A stretch of DNA of 64,000 nucleotides from Fragum whitleyi. Lineage: Eukaryota; Mollusca; Bivalvia; Cardiida; Cardiidae. Where the stretch lies: contig OX411555.1 of the NCBI GenBank assembly GCA_948146395.1, forward strand, positions 41,133,225 to 41,197,224, written 5' to 3'. Below, one piece after another: positions 56,363-64,000 of the stretch. Both the position numbers and the translations under genes were made by a program. The notes under the pieces are model-generated. The model worked only from the letters and a program-made list of their open reading frames with translations, ran no database searches and had not been told where the DNA came from. Every line of letters starts with the position of its first letter. The stretch's first letter is position 1.

Positions 56363-56775
56363 GTTTTATCAGTGACTAAGATTTTGGAAAAAATACATTA
56401 TAGATTAGAACCAAAAGACATTCTTGTACCAAACTAAAAGGAGCCGACAAGACCATATTGGTAACAGTAACTTGACCATCTGATGTCATTAATCTCAGAT
56501 TGCAATTAGATGTTTGAAAGGAATTTTGGAAAGGAATACTCAATTGAGTAATCAAACAGGATTTATACAAAAAAAGAAAGATGTAACTTAAGGGGAATTT
56601 AAAAGGCATGAAAGACCGAATTATAAGCAGATATATTTAAAAATTGCTTGACTAGATACTTATAGAAGAACTAACAAGGCAAAGCCAGAGAGAAAAACCA
56701 ACACCAAAAGAAACTGTAATTCTTGTAAAAAATTGAATAATCAAAACCTTATCATTAACCAATAACACTAGAATC
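56363..56775 (+). other. MFSD13A: Possible 5' UTR part of MFSD13A exon
   Basis: A good acceptor (TTTATTAATTTCAG) ends at 56362, and no donor or long frame intervenes before the ATG at 56776. The coding exon may therefore begin here with about 410 bases of 5' UTR. Inference from signals only. Confidence 0.4.
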
Positions 56776-57452
56776 ATGAAAGAAACCAGAACATTCAGCA
56801 TACCTGTTGAAGTAGCCTACGGCTCATTGTCTTTATTTACATCAATTTTACACAATGTATTTCTATTGTATCATGTAGACATGTTTGTCTCGGTGTATAA
56901 AATTGACAAAACCTCATTTTGGATCGGAGAAATTATCTTCCTTGTCTGGAATTCCCTCAACGATCCTGTGTTTGGCTGGATGAGCGACAGCAAATACTTA
57001 TCAGCTTTAAAAGGAAAAGAATATTCTACATCCAATGTGATACAGCAAAGATTGAATGCTCTATTATGGACTGGGCCATTATTTACATTATCATTCATAT
57101 CATTTTGGATTCGCTGGACCTATCCGGGTCTACAATTTGTGATATGCCTGTGCCTTTATGATGGGTTTTTGACAATGATAGACCTACATCATTCAGCATT
57201 AATGGCTGATATGGGTGTATCGGCTGAAATTCGGACAAAGCTGAATTCTCGATCATCATTATTTAGTATAATAGGCTCAGGGTCTGTGTTCATATCATAT
57301 GCTGTGTGGAACAAAGACAATTTGGGGAGTTTTAGAGTATTTTGTGCCCTTTTGGCGGCCCTTAGTTTTATAGGGTTCATAGTTATGGTGAAGCTATTAA
57401 AAGAAAGTTTTCATGAGAAGCATGTTCAGGAGGATCTAAATGTACAAGATAG
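56776..57452 (+). CDS. MFSD13A: MFSD13A exon 1 (about 6 membrane segments)
   Basis: The start ATG follows ACACTAGAATC. It codes [20 protein letters not shown] and onwards to LNVQDR, with the MFS/GPH signature [11 protein letters not shown] after the second membrane segment and [12 protein letters not shown] in a loop. The donor is AGGTAAGT, phase 2. A diverged MITE begins 26 bp after the exon. Confidence 0.95.
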
Positions 57453-60400
57453 GTAAGTGTCCACTTTGACTTTATGTCTTAACCCTTATCCTGCTTAATT
57501 TGAGTTTTGTTCAAACAAGTTGCAAAATTTTAGGACATTTTTCAAGATTTTTCTGCAAATATTCATTAGATAGTTTTTCCAACAGTTAGGAAAGTTTTAA
57601 CTGACAGTATACACTAAGATCAGCCTGCACAGTTGTGCAGTCACATCTTGGCCCACACTGTCCACTTTCCACTTGATAGTTTTCCAAGGACAGTTAAACT
57701 CAGTGACAGATCTGGAGGGGGTTCGGATGAACCCCGTCTATCCGAACCCCCCTCTGTATCTAAATTTCTTCATTGAAGTGTCTAAATTTAAGCCAAAATT
57801 TTTCAACAAGGAAAAACACATTCCATGTTTAGTATTCGAATCATGGTTACTCGAATTTCTATGACTTAAAGATATCTGATTTACAGAATTTAAGCAATTA
57901 GTCCCATAGTATCCCTATCTTCATAGATAGGGGTACTATGGGACTAATTACTCAATATGTAGACAGGCATCAAACCCCCTTTATAGAAACCTTGGAATCA
58001 CTGCTGCAGCTTTAACCTATTGACTTTCAAAAAGAACTAACATCTGCACCATTAATTCAAATACCTCTTTTCCTTTATTTTCAGTCCTGAAGATGTAAGC
58101 AGTCACAAAAAGTTGTTAAGTTTTGTTAAGGAGTTGAATAGACAGACCAACTTTAAATGGTTTGCTGTTATGAACCTTGTTCAGGTAGGCCTAATCACCC
58201 TAATATGAATATGCAGACCCTAAAAAACATATTGACTTTGGGAATACCCGATGAATATTCAGCGTTTTTTCTCAGGGTTTTGGGACCAGGTCCAAAACCA
58301 GACATATTGGGATAAATGAGTTATTTTCTCGAAAAATTTGGGAAAAATTATTACAATGGTTTTGGACTAAAACCAAAGTATTTATTAACCCTTGTCATGC
58401 TGAACCCAGAATATTCCTGCTTTGGCAGGAGCTATAGACAAACATCGGCCTGCACAAGTGTGCAGTCTGATGTTAGTCTACACCACCTGTTTCTCATTTT
58501 CAAACCAGAAATGTCCATAGATATAGTTTTTCAAATAAAAAATTACCTACCGTTGGTACTTTCAGTGCTTTTTGCCCTTTGATTTTGATGAAAATTTTTA
58601 GCCAAAATTTATCCAGCATGACAATAGTTAATTATAACTTTCAGGATAAAGTTCTCTTTTTATATTTGTGTTAGAACTAAAGTAAGAAACAACACGTTAT
58701 ACTCTTTATTTTTCTTTTTTAAAGTTTAGCAAGGTTCATGACTCTGATGAACTAGGAATTTTTTTCATGATTTGGGGAAAAATGTTGCTTTTTGGCATTG
58801 GGAGCGGGTCCTTTTAAGGGTACTTCCGCTCAAAGAAGGAGCAAAAATACTGATAGTACCCTTTATGAGGGCTGTGGAATTCCCATGCCTACTTTTCCGT
58901 CACAGGTTTTTCCACTTGCAGACAAGTACAAGTATGCCACTTGTCCATGGACTAATATCAGAATGGCACTAATCAGATCTAAAAGATTGATTATAATGAT
59001 GTTTATCCAATGGGTAGAAAACATAATGTTTTTAATGAAGAAAATGCTGTTGTTCAGCATTTTCTTCTTTAAAAACAATGTTTTCTCAAAATTGATTTTC
59101 TTTTTTAATTACATGTTATTTTTTATCTGTGACAAGTAGAAAATCGTCTTTTACTTGTCCGAGACAAGTGGAGAAATTCTGTATTTCCACATGCCTGACT
59201 AGTTTAAAAGCTTTGCAATGAGGGGATGTTAGAGTGGATGGCAATACTATTGTCTGTGAAAAATTTTGATCAATTAATTTCAAGAATTTTGTTGATTATC
59301 ATGAAAATTCCGGATCATATTTAAAATGGGATAACAAAGTATTGGTAGAGTTTGTGCAGTAAGCTTTGAAATCAACTTTTTACTGTTAGATTCTCGTGCC
59401 ATTTGTTCGAAATACATAAAACAGGTGGGAAAAATGCATTAAGAAAATTTAAAATTTGTCTTTTAAACCAACATTATTGCTTGTCTTAAAACGTATGATT
59501 CACTAAAACATGTACTTGCATAATTGCAGGGAATGGATCAGGTTAAATTCCTATCATTTGCTTTTTAAATTATACCCAAATTACCAATGGAAATGGACTA
59601 AGCGCCTACATCAGAGCTCAGTTTTGAAAATACACCTATAGTGTTCATTAAGTACAAAATTTATTAGACTTAACATATAGATGATTCATTAGAGCAGGAA
59701 GTGTAGGCTTAGATCAGACTGTATGTAGATGCAATCTGATCCTTGTTCATGCTATCTGCCAAAACTTTTTGTTCAGTAAGAAAAATGCCTTGAACAGTAT
59801 TTTGCATATAACTAATTGTGCAAGCATTGAAAGCAGTTGATTTGATGGTCACCGTTTCTGATGTTAGTTTTGATAAAATAATCCTGTTGTACTAGTGTGG
59901 GAAAAGTGTAGAAACCATTGCTAAAATTTGCACTTGCTGCTTTGATGTAACTGAATGCAGTTCTAAATGGTGTTAAAGGTATTGGGCCTGTAATAGTTCC
60001 GCAACAATTTGGAACTCATGATCTTTCACAATGAAAACGGAGGTTTCCTTATGAAATCATTGGGAAGCCTTGGTTAACAGTGTTAAAGTTCATAACTTCT
60101 GAAACATTGGGGAACTATTACAGGTCCACTACCTTAACCATGTAAAAACAATGATTTCTCAGATAACCTTGTCTGTAGGATCACTTTCTAAAATGTTACT
60201 AATCATAAGGTCATTTAACATAGGTTATTGCAATATTCATTTCATCTGGTTATACCATAAATGTGTAAGGACATACAAATATGTTTGTACATTAATGTTG
60301 TTTATGTTAGAAAAAGAATTGTTTACTCTTAGAGTCTAGTTCTTTGAGACTTACTAATTAATCTTCGCTCACTAACTTACATTTTTAATTTTTAACCCTG

Positions 60401-63400
60401 TTAAGAATAGCTTATCTCTAAGAAAACATCATGTCAGATATAATATATTCATGTATAGATGTTTTTGTCTTGATTTCAGGTTTTTCACTGCCATTTCAAC
60501 AGTAACTTTTTCCCATTGTTTCTCGAAAACTTACTGGGTGATGCAATAAGTCCCGGCTTTGGCTCTTTTTTAATAGGTAAGCCAATTAGAATGATCCCTT
60601 ATGTCTTAAAAGGCTTTCAAAATAGGCTATAAACACAAAAGCTTAAAAACAGAGCTTTAGATAAAAGTTGTTTTGTTCTGGATAAGAGATTAAAATATTC
60701 CAACATTGCTTAGATAAACCCTGTGTTGCGATTACTCAAAGGAATCGTCTTGCGAGCCATTTGGATGAGTCAAAACCGAAATTGTCGGGTTATGGGTAAG
60801 GTTATTGTTTAACAATATTTAGCCAATTTAAAAGTGACATTTAAATAGCTTACATGTTTATAAAAGTTACCTCCTTATAGCTTGCAAAAGAAAGTTTTTT
60901 TCACTCAAATCAAAATCCATCAGAATGATGGCAACTTTCAATTCTTCCAGTCCTTTGATGTAAAACTTGTTTCTGAATTTCATATTTAATGAATATTTTG
61001 CTGTATTTTCAGGCATTTCATTTGTCACCCTCATATCAACAATCTATATTTCCTGTCACTATGCAGACGTTTTGGTGTGTACACTGTGATCAGAATTTTA
61101 TTCCTTGTTAAGCTTATTATCAGTGTTTTTATGTTCTTGGCTGGACCAAACTACACATGGCTATTGTGCCTTTTTATTGCCAGGTAAGAAAAATGTTAAT
61201 ATTGCATTAATCAGTGTTTATTGAAGGATTTCAAAAATGTTGGGGGTTTCAGCACAAAAAATTGACGCAATTGGGAAATGTAGTAATTTATGCTCTTTGG
61301 TTATAGTAAAAAATCCCCCATAAAACCAGAAAATATAAGGGTTCTTTGAAAATATTGGGCAAAACCTCAATCCCCCTGCCTAGAATAACCGCTGATTAAT
61401 ACTAAATCACAACCAATCCTTACATCTTGAATGATTTCCATACAAGCCTACATTAATAAATTGATAGAATTGAAGTCAACAATTGAACAGGTTGCTCATA
61501 AAAAAAAAAAAAAAACATTATCTTCTAACTTCTGTAGAACTGGGATGAGTACAAATGTTGTATGCGGGTACCAGAAAGCTTGTTACCTGTGGGTACTTGA
61601 TTACCCTATAATTACTGTCCCAATACTTACTTAATCAACTAAATACAAAGGCTGATCATGAATTACAATAAAAGTTGATTGAACATTTTGATAGGATTTT
61701 AAGGCGAAGGGGATTTTCAAAGCGGTCGCTTAATAGAAATGGTCGCTCAAGCAAGATTGACTGTAAATTGTTGAAATGTTTAATAGATTCAACACATTTT
61801 ACTCATTACCAAAGACTTTTGTAATTCAAAATTTCAAGAATGTTACATTTGAATTTGTACTTTGGATTCTTTCTAATAAAAAGAAAATATCAAGTCTTTA
61901 GAAATGAACTTATGAATCTTTATTGGATCCATTTCAGCAATCGTGTGTTCACAGAAGGGACATGTAAATTACTAAATCTAGTCATCAGTGACCTAGTTGA
62001 TGAGGATTGTGTCATGCATCGACGTAGCCAGGCTGTGTCGGCACTCATGTTTGGGACCGCAGCGCTGTTGTCAAAACCGGGACAGACCCTTGCCCCTTTA
62101 ATAGGGACTTGGTTACTTACACAACAAACAGGTACTGTGCTGTAAAACAAGTTTTATTAGCAAGAGTTCTATTTCCCCTGATATTAACGACTGATCAAAA
62201 ATGCAAACTTAAGAATATAGCTGAATTTAAGTACATAAAGAACTTAAAGTAGTGGACCAGTAATAGCTCAGCATCATTTTGGAACTCTTGATCATTCACA
62301 ATGTTTGTGGAGATTTCTAATGAAATCTTAAGGAAGCCTTGGTCAACTCTGTGTAATTTTATGACATCTGAAACGTTTCAGTACTATTTCAGAACTACTG
62401 AAAGAACAAGTATTACTTTTTTAGCTCCACGTAGGCCACTGGGGCTATTGTCATGGCGTGTGTCTGTCAGTCTGTCTGTCCAGTCGTAAACTTTTTCTTT
62501 GAAAACCTTCTCCTCAGAATTTACTGCATGAATTTCAACCAAACTTTACATGAATAATCCTTGGGTGACGACCCTCTTTCAAAGTTGTTCAAGAAATTTT
62601 GATCCAATGAAAAACATGGATTTAACGGGCATGGCTAATTTCCAAATATGGTAAAAAGTGAGTTTTCTCAGATTCTATTAGAAAGATACCAGTTAAATTT
62701 CATTGGAATGATCCATTGGTGACCCTTAATCAGTCTGGACGAAAAATATGTATTTTATTGGCAGAGGTCATTTCCCTATATGTTATTTAGTGGAAACTTT
62801 CAAAATCATTTTCTCAGAATCTAATTAATGGATATCAACCAAATTTTACATGAATGATACTTGAGTGACCCTTTATTAGTCTACCAAAATTTATTGTGAT
62901 CGGGTGAAAAATATGAATTTTATGGGCAGAGGTCATTTCTCTATATGTTATATAGTGGAAACTTTGAAAATAATTTTCTCAGAATGTAATAGATGGATAA
63001 AAATCAAATTTCACTGGAATGATTCTTAAGTTACAATTTAACAGTCTACCAAAAATTATTGTGATCGGATGAAAAATATGTATTTTATGGATGGAGGTCA
63101 TTTCTCTATATGTTATAAAGTGAAAACTTTGAAATCATTTTCTCAGAATTTAACTGATGGATATCAATCAAACTTCATTGGTATATCCTCAAATTACACA
63201 AATTACAGCATTAAAGATGTAGGAATCACAGGTACAGATAAGAGGGAGTAGGGCCACTTTTAGATTGTTATTTCTCAACAAAATCCTTTAGTGATTGGTA
63301 ATGATAAAACAAAGGTTATATTACATGATAAAACTATGGTTATATGTTGTATGATAAAACAATAGTTTTTCATAATTTGAAAAATGAATAGCAATTTCAT

Positions 63401-63969
63401 TTGTTACCATAAATATTATTGTTATTTATTATGCTAAATCAGTTGTAATATGTAATGATGTTAGAAAGAGAATATTTGTTTCAGAGTAAGACAATATATA
63501 TTTCATTAATTGAACAACAAAAATTGGAGCTGCAAGTGGAAGTATAGCTTTTGTTGTTCATGAAATGAAATATCAATCAATCATACATGAAAAACAAATG
63601 ATTAATCTATTTTGTTAATGCAAAAATTATTCAAAATGTGAAATTTGTAGGACCAATTTCAAAAATTGTGTCATGATAATAGAAATAAAGTTAAATGGAA
63701 TAATAAAACAAACCCTTTCAATTTTGTCCATTTCAGGTCATGACATATTTCAGACGGGCAGCGAGTATGGTTCCATCAAATCCACAGGGCTGGGGCTGGA
63801 TCCCCAGTCCCAGTTGGAATACAGACAAGGTTGCTTCAACCTACTGGTTTATGTGCCAATCTTATGTGCCATTGTTCAGCTTTTAGTATGGACTCAGTTT
63901 AATCTGCATGGAAGAAAGCTGGATACAATCAAGTCTATTAGACAGAATACCTTGCATTTTCAAGTTTAG
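56776..63969 (+). CDS. MFSD13A: MFSD13A/TMEM180-like MFS transporter, 6 coding exons
   Basis: Exons 56776-57452, 58085-58184, 60480-60576, 61013-61183, 61938-62131 and 63737-63969 (TAG). The reading follows vertebrate MFSD13A (TMEM180) along its whole length: [55 protein letters not shown], then [31 protein letters not shown] and [15 protein letters not shown]. Expected length is about 490 aa against about 517 in human. It is a multi-pass membrane protein of the major facilitator superfamily, related to the GPH/melibiose-type sodium symporters; its substrate is not established. All phases agree except inside exon 4, where one C is missing at about 61028-61030, giving a TGA at 61087. This is an assembly error, an allele, or a genuine break. 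Confidence 0.92.
57479..57670 (+). mobile_element. TTAA-ended MITE, diverged, intronic
   Basis: TTAACCCTTATCCTGCTTAA, then GATCAGCCTGCACAGTTGTG. The right end is lost. It lies just behind the exon 1 donor of MFSD13A. Confidence 0.55.
57896..57949. repeat. 25-bp inverted repeat, 4-nt loop
   Basis: AATTAGTCCCATAGTATCCC then TATCT, loop TCAT, and a right arm pairing at 24 of 25 positions. In intron 1 of MFSD13A. Confidence 0.9.
58085..58184 (+). CDS. MFSD13A: MFSD13A exon 2
   Basis: The acceptor is TATTTTCAG and the donor GTAGGC. Codes [20 protein letters not shown] and [13 protein letters not shown], the central cytoplasmic loop and the start of the second half. Phase 2 in, 0 out. Confidence 0.9.
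58385..58631 (+). mobile_element. TTAA-ended MITE, intronic copy in MFSD13A
   Basis: TTAACCCTTGTCATGCTGAA at the left and AGCATGACAATAGTTAA at the right; CTGCACAAGTGTGCAG core. 247 bp, well preserved, intron 2 of MFSD13A. Confidence 0.88.
59976..60136 (+). mobile_element. Foldback MITE, copy 3
   Basis: AAGGTATTGGGCCTGTAATA at the left, TATTACAGGTCCACTACCTT at the right. Same palindromic interior as 12979-13141. Intron 2 of MFSD13A. Confidence 0.85.
60480..60576 (+). CDS. MFSD13A: MFSD13A exon 3
   Basis: The acceptor is TTGATTTCAG and the donor GTAAGC. Codes [20 protein letters not shown] then [13 protein letters not shown]. The human protein has almost the same [16 protein letters not shown]. 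Phase 0 in, 1 out. Confidence 0.92.
61013..61183 (+). CDS. MFSD13A: MFSD13A exon 4 (contains a one-base frameshift)
   Basis: Starts GISFV in phase 1. After TTTGTCACC the conserved frame ([20 protein letters not shown] and so on) is one base out of register; one more C in the CCC at 61028-61030 would restore it. Unshifted, the frame stops at TGA 61087-61089. The exon ends FIA plus AG in phase 2, which fits exon 5 only if the base is restored. Confidence 0.85.
61704..61767 (+). mobile_element. Fragment of the 33525-33854 MITE
   Basis: GCGAAGGGGATTTTCAAAGC, GGTCGCTTAATAGAAATGGT and CAAGCAAGATTGACTGTAA match the right part of 33770-33854. Intronic. Confidence 0.65.
61938..62131 (+). CDS. MFSD13A: MFSD13A exon 5
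   Basis: The acceptor is TCCATTTCAG and the donor GTACTG. Codes [20 protein letters not shown], then [20 protein letters not shown] and [15 protein letters not shown], two membrane segments with the family's most conserved block. Phase 2 in, 1 out. Confidence 0.93.
62246..62402 (+). mobile_element. Foldback MITE, copy 4
   Basis: AAAGTAGTGGACCAGTAATA at the left and AGTACTATTTCAGAACTACT at the right; the core GAGATTTCTAATGAAATCTT is diverged. It directly precedes a family B element. Confidence 0.7.
62422..63230 (+). mobile_element. Array-bearing element, family B, copy 3 (3' end lost)
   Basis: TAGCTCCACGTAGGCCACTG after a T run, then repeats with GGCAGAGGTCATTTC and AATCATTTTCTCAGAAT. It stops near 63230 without the CTAG hairpin end. 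Intron 5 of MFSD13A. Confidence 0.7.
63737..63969 (+). CDS. MFSD13A: MFSD13A exon 6 (last)
   Basis: The acceptor is GTCCATTTCAG. Codes [41 protein letters not shown] and the end [10 protein letters not shown]. The last membrane segment and RQGCF match human MFSD13A. TAG at 63967-63969; the 3' UTR runs off the window. Confidence 0.93.
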
Positions 63970-64000
63970 ATATTTCAGTATGAAATGAAATGATACCAAT

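Noticed and set aside
58316..58582. 88-codon frame in MFSD13A intron 2, with similar frames at 7855-8040, 24156-24428 and 35738-35998
   Set aside because: All are the TTAA MITE read in the same frame; homology comes from the element.

Overview
The window looks like animal genomic DNA, most likely from a bivalve mollusc. It is AT-rich, has long introns with canonical GT/AG sites, and is packed with tRNA-derived SINEs, short hairpin or TIR elements (MITEs), and array-bearing elements starting with TTTTAGCTCACCTGAGC or TTTTAGCTCCACTGG, sequence types I associate with bivalve genomes. The species call is inference. No prokaryotic features, rRNA, true tRNA gene or CRISPR array was seen.

Three gene loci can be supported. 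(1) 9205-26819 (+): a seven-exon gene whose exon phases all agree and join to a 1665-codon frame. The protein has KH-like alpha/beta units at the N-terminus, two macrodomains (about residues 525-728 and 776-964) and a charged, probably disordered tail of 700 residues. It resembles PARP9/PARP14-type macrodomain proteins, but no ADP-ribosyltransferase domain is seen. (2) 44897-48770: a divergent pair, a RecQ-family helicase relic on the minus strand and a Cys-rich zinc-finger-like protein relic on the plus strand. Both carry frameshifts or nonsense codons, and diverged inverted repeats lie on either side. (3) 56776-63969 (+): a clear orthologue of MFSD13A/TMEM180 in six exons, with one single-base break in exon 4.

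Everything else is mostly mobile-element debris. There are at least six families of array-bearing elements (unit lengths 145, 156, 165 and 177 bp). They share a 3' hairpin followed by CTCTTG, CACTTG or CTAG, and they sit in T runs. Two nested cases show the insertion point directly. This pattern fits Helentron/Helitron-associated non-autonomous elements (bivalve Pearl-like). Four MITE families recur: a TTAA-ended 235-247 bp element, a GTGACCC-ended 250-270 bp element, a foldback element of about 160 bp, and a GCAATACTATAG element. Two tRNA-derived SINE families are present, and two copies of one have perfect target-site duplications.

Most worth a second look: three of the macrodomain gene's seven exons begin only 8-21 bp after the end of a MITE, from three different MITE families; the 12 x 145 bp array has kept exact unit length and holds a 5-unit higher-order duplication; and the 3' hairpins of one element family show compensatory changes.
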